Assembly: GCF_026013415.1 (NCBI RefSeq)
Contig: NZ_JAPDOK010000002.1
Span: 620,001 to 684,000 of the forward strand
Direction: 5' to 3'
Source: Sphingomonas caeni
GTDB taxonomy: Bacteria > Pseudomonadota > Alphaproteobacteria > Sphingomonadales > Sphingomonadaceae
DNA length: 64,000 bases
The position numbers and the translations under genes are program-made. Below the pieces are notes generated by a model. That model was not told the origin of the DNA. It saw only the letters and a list, made by a program, of their open reading frames with translations, and ran no database searches. Shown here one piece after another: positions 35,250-43,567 of this stretch (positions are counted from its first letter, which is position 1; every line of letters starts with the position of its first letter).

Positions 35250-36530
35250 ATGCTCGATCTGTTCACGCACTCGTTGAGGCTCAAGGCCGATCCGTCGCGC
35301 GTCGTGGTGCGGCCGTTCCATATCGGTTGGCAGGCGAACGGGAAGGCGGGAAGCCGGACCGAGCGGCTGGTGAAGGAAGTGCTCGACATGTCGCCGGGCG
35401 AGGCGCGGGCGCAGCTCGAGATCGTGCTCAAGGATTTCGAGGCGCGGCACTGGCAGACGCGGCGGGTGTTCATGACGCGCTATGACGAGATCGAGGCGCA
35501 GTTGGGGCTCGACGGCAGCCAGATCGGCGACGAGAAGCGTCAGCTGATCGGCGCCTATTTCTGCCACGAATACAGCTATGCCGCCGCTGCGCTGATGAAC
35601 CCGAGCGCGGTGCCGCATTACGACCAGAGCGGCATGCCCAAGGGATCACTGCGCATCCTGATGAGCCTGCGCGCGGTCGGCGAAGGGCATATCTCGTCGG
35701 TGGCGTTCCGCGAGGGGATCATCACCGACAAGAACCAGATGAAGCTCGCCCCCGAGCCGCCCTTCGCGACTTCGGCCGATGCGCATGAGGATGAGGAGCA
35801 TATCCCCGAGGGGCCGGTGACGGTCTATCGGCATCGGGACTCGACGCTCTCCGGCACGGTGATCTTCCCGATCACCGCGGCGCAATCGAACGGGCTCGAG
35901 GATCTGCGCATCTGCCATTTCCGGCATGACGACGGGACCGAGGAATGGATCGGGACCTACACCGCCTATAACGGCTCGCGGATCCAGTCCGAGCTGCTGC
36001 GGACGCGCGACTGGCGGAGCTTCGACCTGGTGCCGATGACCGGGGCGGCGGCGCGCAACAAGGGCATGGCGCTGTTTCCGCGCAAGATCGGCGGCAAATA
36101 TATGATGCTCGGGCGGCAGGATGGGGAGAATATCTTCCTCCATACCTCGGACACCGTCACCCATTGGGAGGGGGGCGAGACGCTGCTGACGCCGCTCTAT
36201 CCGTGGGAGCTCGTCCAGATGGGCAATTGCGGGCCGCCGATCGAGACCGCCAAGGGCTGGCTGGTGTTGACCCATGGCGTGGGGGCGATGCGCAAATATT
36301 CGATCGGGGCGGCGTTGCTCGATCTCGACGACCCGTCGAAAGTGATCGGGCGGACCCGGGAGCCGATCCTCGCCGCCGCGGATCAGGACCGCGAGGGCTA
36401 TGTTCCCAACGTCGTCTACACCTGCGGCGCCATCAAGCACGGGGACAAGCTATTCATTCCCTATGGCGTCGCGGACAGTTCGGTCGCCTTCGCCTTCGTG
36501 CCGATCAGCTCGCTGCTGGCACAGATGTGA
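35250..36530 (+). CDS. glycoside hydrolase family 130 protein (probable mannoside phosphorylase or mannosidase)
   Basis: This 426-aa protein has the five-bladed beta-propeller fold of GH130. Blocks GNCGPPIETAKGWLVLTHGVG and IPYGVADSSVAFAFVP are typical, as are GRQDGENIFLHTSD and WRSFDLVPMTGAAARNKGMAL. GH130 enzymes phosphorolyse or hydrolyse beta-mannosides, especially beta-1,2- and beta-1,4-linked. Which type this is cannot be told without the phosphate-binding residues being aligned. It follows the two-domain glycosyltransferase and overlaps the convergent OPT transporter gene by 26 nt. There is no signal peptide, so it acts in the cytoplasm. Confidence 0.88.
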   Translation: MLDLFTHSLRLKADPSRVVVRPFHIGWQANGKAGSRTERLVKEVLDMSPGEARAQLEIVLKDFEARHWQTRRVFMTRYDEIEAQLGLDGSQIGDEKRQLIGAYFCHEYSYAAAALMNPSAVPHYDQSGMPKGSLRILMSLRAVGEGHISSVAFREGIITDKNQMKLAPEPPFATSADAHEDEEHIPEGPVTVYRHRDSTLSGTVIFPITAAQSNGLEDLRICHFRHDDGTEEWIGTYTAYNGSRIQSELLRTRDWRSFDLVPMTGAAARNKGMALFPRKIGGKYMMLGRQDGENIFLHTSDTVTHWEGGETLLTPLYPWELVQMGNCGPPIETAKGWLVLTHGVGAMRKYSIGAALLDLDDPSKVIGRTREPILAAADQDREGYVPNVVYTCGAIKHGDKLFIPYGVADSSVAFAFVPISSLLAQM

Positions 36531-38460
36531 CCAGCGTCTTCGTCCGGCGATAGAGCAGGGCGATCGTTCCGAAGAAGATGAGCGGCGCGAGGATCGTCGC
36601 GACGGTCTCGAACCCTTCGCCCACCACCGCGAGCGGAGCGTCGTTGTTGGTCGCGCCGACGATGCCGGCAAAGGCCACGCCGAACAGGCTCTCGCCGACG
36701 ATCAGGCCGGTCGCGGCGAGCACGCCCATCCGCTCGGCGAATTCGGGGTTGGCGGTGCGCTTCGCCCAGCGATTGTAGAAGGCGCCGATCAGCGCGCCGA
36801 CGGGGACCAGCAGGGTGAGCGACATGGGGAGGTAGATGCCCATGCCGACGCCGAGCGGGGGCAGGCGCATCTTGCCGAGCCGGCCGAGCGTCTCGTCCAC
36901 GGCGATCACGACCACGCCGAGCCCGGCGCCGAAGCCGATCAGCTTCCAGTCGATATCGCCGCCGAGCACGCCCTTGGCGAGGCTCGAGATCAGCGCGGCC
37001 TGGGGCGCGGCGAGCGCGGTCTCCTTGGCGTTCGGCGCGCCCTGGAAGGTGAAGGCGGTGTTGAGCAGGTCGAGGATCGGCGGGATGACGAGGCTGCCGA
37101 AGATGACGCCCAGCACCAGCGCCACCTGCTGCTTCCACGGGGTCGCGCCGACCAGCTGGCCGGTCTTGAGGTCCTGAAGATTGTCGTTCGAGATGGTCGC
37201 GACCGAGAAGACGATCGCGGTGGCGAACAGCGCATAGGCGACGAGCGCGCTGGTGTGCGCCGGATCGCGGTCATGGCCGAAGAACAGGACGAGCATCAGC
37301 GAGGCGGCGATCACCGCGAGGATGCCGACGCCCGAGACGGGGCTGTTCGAGGCGCCGATCAGGCCGGCCATATAGCCGCAGACGGCGGCGATGATGATGC
37401 CGATAACGACGATATAGACGAGCGTGGCGCCGATCACGGGGATCGGCATGTCATGGATCGGGCCGCCCGCCGAGAAGGTCCAGAGCAGCCAGGCGATGGG
37501 GACGAGCACGGCGAGGCTGATGCCGAGGACGATGCCGATCGGCAGGTCGCGCTCGGTGATGTCGAGCGCCTCGCCCTGGCCCCGCGCGCGCTGTGCCGCC
37601 AGCGCCGAGCGGATGCCGCCGATGATCGGGCCGATGATCTTGAGCAGGCTCCAGATCGCGGCGACGCCGATCGTTCCAGCGCCGATGAAGCGGACCTGGC
37701 TGCGGAAGACGGTGTTGACGACGGTGTCGAGCTCGCCCGGGACATTCGCGGTGAGCCAGGGCATGAGGACGGCCCATGAGGTGAGCATGCCGACGAACAT
37801 CGCCGCGCCGACCGACAGGCCGACGAGATGCCCGACCCCGATCAGCGCCATCGACCAGCTGGTCGACATGCCGGTGGCCGAGGCGCCGATCTTGAAATTC
37901 TTCGTCAGCTCGGCGGCGGCGAGCTTCGTCGCGGCGAGGATCTGGAAGCCCGCCGAGACGAGCGAGCCGATCACGATGACCTTGAGGCCGCGGGCATTCT
38001 CGATATCGCCTTCCTCCGCGGCGCCGACCTTGAGCACTTCGGCGGCGGCGACGCCTTCGGGATAGGGCAGGTCCGAACCCGTCACGAGCGCGCGGCGGAG
38101 CGGGACCGAGAACATGACCCCAAGGATGCCGCCCGCGGCGCACACCGCGACGGTGGTCCAATAGGGGAAGCCCGTCCACCAGCCGACCAGGATCAGCCCC
38201 GGCAGCACGAAGATGATCGCCGCGAGCGTGCCCGCGGCACTGGCGATCGTCTGGACGATATTGTTCTCGAGGATGTTTGCGTTGGGCAGGAAGCGCAGGA
38301 TCGCCATCGAGATCACCGCGGCGGGAATCGAGGTGGCGAAGGTGATGCCGACCTTGAGCCCCAGATAGACGTTGGCGGCAGTGAAGACGATGGTGATCAG
38401 GCCGCCGAGGATGATCCCGCGGAGGGTGAGTTCGCGAAGAGGGCGGGCGGCGCTGGCCAT
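36505..38460 (-). CDS. OPT-family oligopeptide/siderophore transporter
   Basis: This 651-aa protein is a polytopic inner-membrane transporter of the OPT family with about 14-16 helices. Typical blocks are ELTLRGIILGGLITIVFTAA, NVYLGLKVGITFATSIPAAV, LPYPEGVAAAEVLKVG and SNSPVSGVGILAV, as in the EspB/YfcC-unrelated OPT proteins that take up peptides or metal chelates. It starts at an ATG (38460) and has no adjacent gene that names the substrate. A tandem 11-bp repeat resembling a PhoB-type box lies 23-44 nt upstream. Confidence 0.93.
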   Translation of the reverse strand: MASAARPLRELTLRGIILGGLITIVFTAANVYLGLKVGITFATSIPAAVISMAILRFLPNANILENNIVQTIASAAGTLAAIIFVLPGLILVGWWTGFPYWTTVAVCAAGGILGVMFSVPLRRALVTGSDLPYPEGVAAAEVLKVGAAEEGDIENARGLKVIVIGSLVSAGFQILAATKLAAAELTKNFKIGASATGMSTSWSMALIGVGHLVGLSVGAAMFVGMLTSWAVLMPWLTANVPGELDTVVNTVFRSQVRFIGAGTIGVAAIWSLLKIIGPIIGGIRSALAAQRARGQGEALDITERDLPIGIVLGISLAVLVPIAWLLWTFSAGGPIHDMPIPVIGATLVYIVVIGIIIAAVCGYMAGLIGASNSPVSGVGILAVIAASLMLVLFFGHDRDPAHTSALVAYALFATAIVFSVATISNDNLQDLKTGQLVGATPWKQQVALVLGVIFGSLVIPPILDLLNTAFTFQGAPNAKETALAAPQAALISSLAKGVLGGDIDWKLIGFGAGLGVVVIAVDETLGRLGKMRLPPLGVGMGIYLPMSLTLLVPVGALIGAFYNRWAKRTANPEFAERMGVLAATGLIVGESLFGVAFAGIVGATNNDAPLAVVGEGFETVATILAPLIFFGTIALLYRRTKTLVTSVPAAS

Positions 38461-38482
38461 GAATTAGGGCTCCGGGGACTCA

Positions 38483-38504
38483 AAGGTTACACGAAGGTGA
38501 CACT
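38483..38504 (-). promoter_or_regulatory. tandem 11-bp repeat upstream of the OPT gene (PhoB-box-like)
   Basis: AAGGTTACACG (38483-38493) is followed directly by AAGGTGACACT (38494-38504); on the coding strand this reads GTGTCACCTT then GTGTAACCTT. TGTCA-N6-TGTAA with an 11-bp period is the layout of Pho boxes and of other OmpR-family sites. It begins 23 nt before the start codon. Confidence 0.4.
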
Positions 38505-38587
38505 GGTGCGGCGTTTCCCGGGGCTCCATTTACCCTTAAAGGATAAACGCCGGTTGGAAAGCAAGCGAACGCCGAAACCTGCATCGC

Positions 38588-38629
38588 GGCATCGTGGCAC
38601 AGGGAACGCATTGTAGGACAGCGGTTTTT
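38588..38629. repeat. GTGGCACAG-N13-GGACAGCGGTTTTT element, copy 1
   Basis: Starts with GCATCGTGGCACAG and ends with GGACAGCGGTTTTT; the same two blocks with the same 13-nt spacer occur at about 39042-39080. It lies directly after the stop side of the small membrane gene at 38632-39012, whose other end carries copy 2, so the two copies bracket that gene. Confidence 0.6.
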
Positions 38630-38631
38630 GC

Positions 38632-39012
38632 TCAGCCTTTGCGCTGCTGCAACCAGCCGCCGAGCCAGCAGGTGGGGAGCGCGCTGATCGCGAGGGCGAT
38701 CGGGTACCAGCGGGGACCGAGTTCCATGCCCGCGGTCGCGACCACGCCGAGCACGCCGAGCAGGGTGCCGATCACGCCGAGGATGACGACGTGGCGCATC
38801 GGATTGCGCGGGGCGAGGCGCGCGGTGAGCCAGCCGCCGCCGACCGCGAAGACGCAGCGATAGAAGAGCGCGAGCGCATTGTGCCACGGGTTCCACATGG
38901 GGCCGTCGGGGATGATGCCGGTCGCGTGCATGATCTGATCGGTGAGCGTCGAGAGCAGGACGATGACGATGAAGCCGGCCAGGACCGAGCCGAAGCTGCG
39001 CAGAATGAGCAT
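38632..39012 (-). CDS. predicted inner-membrane protein
   Basis: This 126-aa protein has four likely membrane segments (about residues 5-24, 45-63, 75-93 and 103-120) and a short conserved-looking loop TDQIMHATGIIPDGPMWN between the first two. ATG 39012 is preferred (MLILRSFGSVLAG) to an upstream extension that would include repeat sequence. GGGG lies some 9 nt before. It is framed by two copies of a short interspersed element. The function is unknown. Confidence 0.7.
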   Translation of the reverse strand: MLILRSFGSVLAGFIVIVLLSTLTDQIMHATGIIPDGPMWNPWHNALALFYRCVFAVGGGWLTARLAPRNPMRHVVILGVIGTLLGVLGVVATAGMELGPRWYPIALAISALPTCWLGGWLQQRKG

Positions 39013-39041
39013 ATGGCGTTTCCCCTTGTTGCGGGCATGGT

Positions 39042-39078
39042 GGCACAGCCCGGGCGGTGCGGGACAGCGGTTTTTAGG
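39042..39078. repeat. GTGGCACAG-N13-GGACAGCGGTTTTT element, copy 2
   Basis: GCATGGTGGCACAG followed by a 13-nt spacer and GGACAGCGGTTTTT, near-identical in blocks to the copy at 38588-38629 but different in the spacer. It sits between the small membrane gene and the MBL hydrolase gene. Confidence 0.6.
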
Positions 39079-39142
39079 GACGAACCGGGGTAGCCGCCGC
39101 GCGCCGCGATGATAGTCTTGGCCGACTGGCAGGGAGGGGCAT

Positions 39143-40099
39143 ATGGGCATCATTGGCTGGCTCGCGGCGGGGGCAGTGCTTGCCGCGCCGATTCAAGCGG
39201 CGGCGCCGGAAGTCCGGCAGGTCGCGCCGGGGCTGCACGTGCTGATCGGCACCAGCGGCAATGTCCTGATCGCGCCGCTGGCGGACGGCGTGCTGATCGT
39301 CGACGACGAAAGGCCGACCGACTATGCCGAGATCGTCGCGGCGGTGGCGAAACTCTCGCCGCTCCCGGTCAGGACGGTGATCAACACGCATTGGCATCTC
39401 GATCACACCGGCGGCAATGCGAAGTTCCGTGCGGCCGGGGCGACCGTGATCGCGCAGATCAATGTGTGCCTGCGGCGGAGCACCGACCAGTTCATGCCTG
39501 CCTATAACCGGACGATCCCCGCCGCACCGGCCGCGGCCCTGCCCAACGGCCTGTTCGACAAGGGGATGATCCTGCGCGAGGGGCGCGAGCGGATCAGGCT
39601 GACCTATGCCCCGGCGGCGCATACCGATGGCGATACGATCGTGCGCTTCGAGCGCGCGAACGTGATCCATATGGGCGACATCTATTTCCGCGGCATCTGG
39701 CCCTTTATCGACCGCGCGAGCGGCGGGAGCGTGCAGGGGATGATCGCGGCGGTCGACAGCGTGCTCAAGGTGGCGAATACGAAGACGGTGATCGTGCCCG
39801 CGCATGGCGAGATCGCGACGCGGGCCGATCTGGTGAAGTATCGGGCGATGCTGGCGGAGGTTGTCGCGGCGGTGCGCGAACGGATCGCGCGCGGCGAGAC
39901 GCTGGAGCAGGTGGTCGCGGCCAAGCCCGCCGCGCCGTGGCGCACGGGGATGGAAGGGAATGAGGACGGGTTCGTGGGGGCGGTGTTCGACAGCCTGAAG
40001 AACCCCGACGCGCCGGGCATCGCGCCGCCCGCGCCATCCTCCGGGTCGGCGGCGATCGCGTGCGTAAGGGGCGACTATTTCTTTCCTCCGCGCCGGTGA
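39143..40099 (+). CDS. MBL-fold metallo-hydrolase, periplasmic
   Basis: This 318-aa metallo-beta-lactamase-fold protein carries the zinc motif THWHLDHTGG near residues 82-91, a further histidine in AAHTDGDT, the bridging aspartate in HMGDIYF and the last histidine in VPAHGEIA. A cleavable signal peptide (MGIIGWLAAGAVLAAPIQAA) puts it in the periplasm. It resembles SoxH/quinoprotein-relay type hydrolases, not true beta-lactamases. The substrate is unknown; there are no Sox or PQQ genes nearby. It starts at ATG 39143 after a GGGAGGGG. Confidence 0.9.
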   Translation: MGIIGWLAAGAVLAAPIQAAAPEVRQVAPGLHVLIGTSGNVLIAPLADGVLIVDDERPTDYAEIVAAVAKLSPLPVRTVINTHWHLDHTGGNAKFRAAGATVIAQINVCLRRSTDQFMPAYNRTIPAAPAAALPNGLFDKGMILREGRERIRLTYAPAAHTDGDTIVRFERANVIHMGDIYFRGIWPFIDRASGGSVQGMIAAVDSVLKVANTKTVIVPAHGEIATRADLVKYRAMLAEVVAAVRERIARGETLEQVVAAKPAAPWRTGMEGNEDGFVGAVFDSLKNPDAPGIAPPAPSSGSAAIACVRGDYFFPPRR

Positions 40100-40128
40100 A
40101 GTCCCGCGCCTGAGCGGCTGGGACCTGT

Positions 40129-41790
40129 TCAGCGCCCCTTGAACAAGCCCCCCAGCACGCCGCGGACCAGGCCGCCGATCACGCTCGCCCCTACGCCGCT
40201 TTTCTTGCCGAACACCGCCTTGGCGACTTCGCCCGCGACCGCGCGGCCCGCCGCCGATGTGGCGCTGCGGGTGGCGCCGGTGATGGCGCGGTTCCAGGGA
40301 TTGTTGGCGGCTTCGCGCTCGGCGTCGCGCTGGGCCTGACGGTCGAGCCGCGCCTGGCGGTCGGCGTCGCGCTGCTCGGCGAGGCGCTGGCGCTCGGCCT
40401 CCTTGGCGAGGCGCGCGTCTTCCTTGGCCTGGGCGGCGGCGGCCTTTTCGGCGGCGTCGGTGGCGGCGGCCTCGGCAGCGGCGGCGCTGGCTTCGGCGGA
40501 CTTGGCGGCGAGGATCTCCTCGGCGGATTCGCGGTCGGCGAGCATATCGTATTTGGCGCCGATCGCGTCGGTCTGGATCAGGATGCCGCGCTCCTGCGGG
40601 GTGACCGGGCCGACGCGCGAGCCGGGGGGCTTGATGAGGGCGCGCTCGACGGGGGCGGGGGCGCCATCGGGCTGGAGGAGCGAGACCAACGCCTCGCCGA
40701 CCTTGAGCTCGGTGATGACGGTGGCGACATCGACGCCGGGATTGGCGCGGAAGGTCTCGGCGGCGCTCTTCACCGCGGCCTGATCGCGCGGGGTGAAGGC
40801 CCTGAGGGCATGCTGGACGCGGTTGCCGAGCTGGCCCGCGACGGTATCGGGCACGTCGATCGGGTTCTGGGTGATGAAATAGACGCCGACGCCCTTCGAG
40901 CGGATCAGGCGGACCACTTGTTCGATCTTCTCGAGCAGGGCCTTGGGGGCTTCGTTGAAGAGCAGATGCGCTTCGTCGAAGAAGAAGCAGAGCACGGGCT
41001 TGTCGGGGTCGCCGACCTCGGGGAGCGACTCGAACAGCGCCGAGAGCAGCCAGAGCAGGAAGGTGGAATAGAGCTTGGGGCTCGCCATCAATTTGTCGGC
41101 GGCGAGGATGTTGACGACGCCGCGGCCCTTGTCGTCGGTCCCGAGGAAATCCTGCATAGACAGCGCGGGTTCGCCGAAGAAATGCTCACCACCCTGGCTG
41201 CGGAGCTGGAGGAGCGAGCGCATGATCGTGCCGACGCTCGCCTTGGAGACATTGCCGTAGCTGGTGGCGAGTTCGTCCGCCCTTTCGGCACAATGCGCGA
41301 GCATGGCCTGGAGATCGTCGAGGTCGAGCAGCAGCAGCCCGTCCTTGTCGGCGACGGTGAAGGCGATGGTGAGCACGCCTTCCTGGACTTCGTTCAGGTC
41401 CATCAGGCGCGACAGGAGCAGCGGACCCATCTCGCTGACGGTGGTGCGGATCGGGTGGCCCTGCTCGCCATAGAGGTCCCAGAACTGGGCCGGCGTGTCG
41501 GCATAGGCCCAGGCCGTGTCGCCGATCTCGGCGGCGCGGGCGGCGAAGATCTCGTGCAGCTTGGACATGGGCGATCCGGCCATGGCGAGGCCCGACAGGT
41601 CGCCCTTCACGTCCGCCACGAAGCAGGGGACGCCCGCCGCGGAGAGGCTCTCGATCATGCCCTGGATGGTGACGGTCTTGCCGGTGCCGGTGGCGCCCGC
41701 GATCAGCCCGTGGCGGTTGGCGCGCTTGAGCGGGAGTTCGAGGCGGTTGCCGCCGCCGGTGCCGATGAAAATGCCCGTTTCGCCTGCCAT
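40129..41790 (-). CDS. DUF853/HerA-like ATPase (YjgR-type)
   Basis: This 553-aa protein is a helicase-HerA-like ATPase of the DUF853 family. Walker A is LIAGATGTGKTVTIQGMI near residues 29-46; FVADVKGDLSG, CFFFDEAHLLFNEAP (Walker B) and YFITQNPIDVPDTVAGQLGNR follow. The region around 420-510 is a charged coiled coil (EKAAAAQAKEDARLAKEAER), and the tail is glycine-rich. Its cellular role is undefined. ATG 41790 begins MAGETGIFIG; upstream in-frame codons run into repeat DNA. Confidence 0.92.
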   Translation of the reverse strand: MAGETGIFIGTGGGNRLELPLKRANRHGLIAGATGTGKTVTIQGMIESLSAAGVPCFVADVKGDLSGLAMAGSPMSKLHEIFAARAAEIGDTAWAYADTPAQFWDLYGEQGHPIRTTVSEMGPLLLSRLMDLNEVQEGVLTIAFTVADKDGLLLLDLDDLQAMLAHCAERADELATSYGNVSKASVGTIMRSLLQLRSQGGEHFFGEPALSMQDFLGTDDKGRGVVNILAADKLMASPKLYSTFLLWLLSALFESLPEVGDPDKPVLCFFFDEAHLLFNEAPKALLEKIEQVVRLIRSKGVGVYFITQNPIDVPDTVAGQLGNRVQHALRAFTPRDQAAVKSAAETFRANPGVDVATVITELKVGEALVSLLQPDGAPAPVERALIKPPGSRVGPVTPQERGILIQTDAIGAKYDMLADRESAEEILAAKSAEASAAAAEAAATDAAEKAAAAQAKEDARLAKEAERQRLAEQRDADRQARLDRQAQRDAEREAANNPWNRAITGATRSATSAAGRAVAGEVAKAVFGKKSGVGASVIGGLVRGVLGGLFKGR

Positions 41791-41853
41791 GACCGAACTC
41801 CTTCGAAGGGGTTCAGCGATAGCGGGGCAGGGGGTGGGGTGGCTAGCCATGTT

Positions 41854-41935
41854 CGTCATCCCGGCGCAAGCCGGGACCCAGGGTCACAAGCGATACGCTG
41901 TTTGGCTCTGGGTCCCGGCTTGCGCCGGGATGACG
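41854..41935. repeat. interspersed palindrome, CCCGGC(G/A)CAAGCCGGG type, copy 1
   Basis: A 28-nt arm (41854-41881) is matched by its perfect reverse complement (41908-41935) with a 26-nt loop. The core CGTCATCCCGGCGCAAGCCGGG is shared, with GCA for AAA changes, with the copy at 46630-46711. It lies between the DUF853 start and the htrA stop and could end the htrA transcript. Confidence 0.9.
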
Positions 41936-41942
41936 GATGGAA

Positions 41943-43460
41943 TCAGCCCGAGATATCGATCGGGATGTAGCGCGCGACATTGCCGCGCTGGACGTAGAGC
42001 AGGACGCGGCCGCGGCCGGCCTTTTTGGAGGCGGCGACGATGTTCGCGATCTCGGTGCCGTTGGCGACGGGAGTGCCGTTGACCGACGAGATCAGATCGC
42101 CGGGCTGGAGGCCCTTGCCGGCGGCGTCGCTCGAGGGGTCGAGATTGGCGATCACCACGCCCTTGACGTTGCCCGGCAGGCGGAGCTGCTGGGCGATGTC
42201 CGGGGTGAGCGGCACGACGCGGAAGCCGAGCGCGGCGGCATTCTGCGCCTCGGGCGTGGCGCCGGCATCCGCCGAATCCTCGCCGCCGGGGTTGAACCCG
42301 CCCTGCGCGGCGGCGGCGAGCTGGTCCTCGGAGGGGCGCTTGCCGACGGTGACGGTCAGGTTGACCGGCTTGCCGTCGCGCACCAGCTCGAACGGCACGC
42401 GCGTGCCGGGCTTGAGGCTGGCGACGAGATAGGAGAGCGTCTGATCGGGGGTGACATCCTTGCCGCCGACGCGGGTGATGACGTCGCCCTGGCGGATCCC
42501 CGCCTTGTCGGCCGCGCCATTGGGCTCGACCCGCGAGATCAAAGTGCCGCGGCCCTTGGGGATGCCGAGCGCGTCGGCGATGTCGGCATCGACATCCTGC
42601 ATCGCGACGCCCAGATAGCCGCGCTGGATCGTGCCGCCCTTCATCAGCGTCTCGATGATCGGCTGCGCCTCCTCGGCGGGGATCGCGAAGCCGATGCCGA
42701 TATTGCCGCCCGAAGGCGACAGGATCTGCGAGTTGATGCCGATCACATTGCCCTGGAGATCGAACATCGGGCCGCCCGAATTGCCGCGGTTGATCGAGGC
42801 GTCGGTCTGGATGTAGCGGTCGCTGGCGCCGCCGGTGCCGGTGACGCGGTGCACCGCCGAGATGATCCCCGCGGTCACCGACCCGCCGAGCCCGAACGGA
42901 TTGCCGATCGCGACGACCCAGTCGCCGACGCGCGCCTTGCTCGAATCGCCGAAGCGGACGAACGGCAGGTTGTTGCCTTCGATCTTGAGCAGCGCGAGGT
43001 CCGAATTCTGGTCGCGGCCGACCAAGGTTGCCTTGTATTCGCGCCGGTCCGACAGCGTGACGGTGATCGTCTGGACCACGGCGCCTTGAGCACCTGCCGA
43101 GATGACGTGATTGTTGGTGACGACATAGCCGTCGGCCGAGATGATGAAGCCCGAGCCGAGCGACTCGGCGGTGCGGGTGACCGGCTGGCCGCCGCCGAAG
43201 CGGCCTTCGAGCGGGGTGCCCGCCATCGGATCGGTGCTGACCGTCACCTTCTGGGTGGTCGAGATATTGACCACCGCGGGCTGGAGCTTGGCGACCATGT
43301 CGGCGAAGCTCATCGGCGCGCCGGGCTGGGGCGAGCTGTTCACCTGGATCGCGCCGGGCTCGTTCTGCGCGGTCTGCGCGCCGGCCGGTTGATGGAGGGT
43401 CATGGTGGCGGCGGTGCCGGCGAGCAGCAGCGCGGTGGTGAGGGCGTAAGCGTAACGCAC
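41943..43460 (-). CDS. htrA: periplasmic Do/DegP-family serine protease
   Basis: This 505-aa protein has a signal peptide (MRYAYALTTALLLAGTAATM), a trypsin-like protease domain with H in NNHVISAG, D in QNSDLALLKIEG and S in GNSGGPMFD, followed by two PDZ domains (about 270-370 and 405-500). DegP enzymes refold or degrade misfolded periplasmic and outer-membrane proteins. GTG 43460 has AAGGA at 9 nt; a TTG at 43478 is an alternative. It follows hflC by 107 nt in the same direction and has an 11-bp-period TGAA repeat upstream that could serve an independent stress promoter. Confidence 0.95.
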   Translation of the reverse strand: MRYAYALTTALLLAGTAATMTLHQPAGAQTAQNEPGAIQVNSSPQPGAPMSFADMVAKLQPAVVNISTTQKVTVSTDPMAGTPLEGRFGGGQPVTRTAESLGSGFIISADGYVVTNNHVISAGAQGAVVQTITVTLSDRREYKATLVGRDQNSDLALLKIEGNNLPFVRFGDSSKARVGDWVVAIGNPFGLGGSVTAGIISAVHRVTGTGGASDRYIQTDASINRGNSGGPMFDLQGNVIGINSQILSPSGGNIGIGFAIPAEEAQPIIETLMKGGTIQRGYLGVAMQDVDADIADALGIPKGRGTLISRVEPNGAADKAGIRQGDVITRVGGKDVTPDQTLSYLVASLKPGTRVPFELVRDGKPVNLTVTVGKRPSEDQLAAAAQGGFNPGGEDSADAGATPEAQNAAALGFRVVPLTPDIAQQLRLPGNVKGVVIANLDPSSDAAGKGLQPGDLISSVNGTPVANGTEIANIVAASKKAGRGRVLLYVQRGNVARYIPIDISG

Positions 43461-43520
43461 GGAATCAGTCCTTATCAAACAGAGGCATCGCGTTCGGGGC
43501 GATTTCTCGGCCCGGGAAGC

Positions 43521-43541
43521 TGAACGGTGATTGAATATGAA
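43521..43541. promoter_or_regulatory. TGAA direct repeats with 11-bp period upstream of htrA
   Basis: TGAA occurs at 43521, 43532 and 43538; the first two are 11 bp apart, the usual spacing of paired OmpR-family half-sites. The larger unit TGAACGG is repeated 17 bp apart. The same TGAA-N7-TGAA spacing appears upstream of the PepSY two-component operon. Confidence 0.45.
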
Positions 43542-43567
43542 CGGTTAGCAAGCTTCATCGTTGCCCT

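Noticed and set aside
38588..39078. sigma-54 promoters in the bipartite repeats
   Set aside because: GG-N10-GC is met in both copies, but the -12 part lacks TTGC and the elements recur as repeats, so a promoter reading is not supported.
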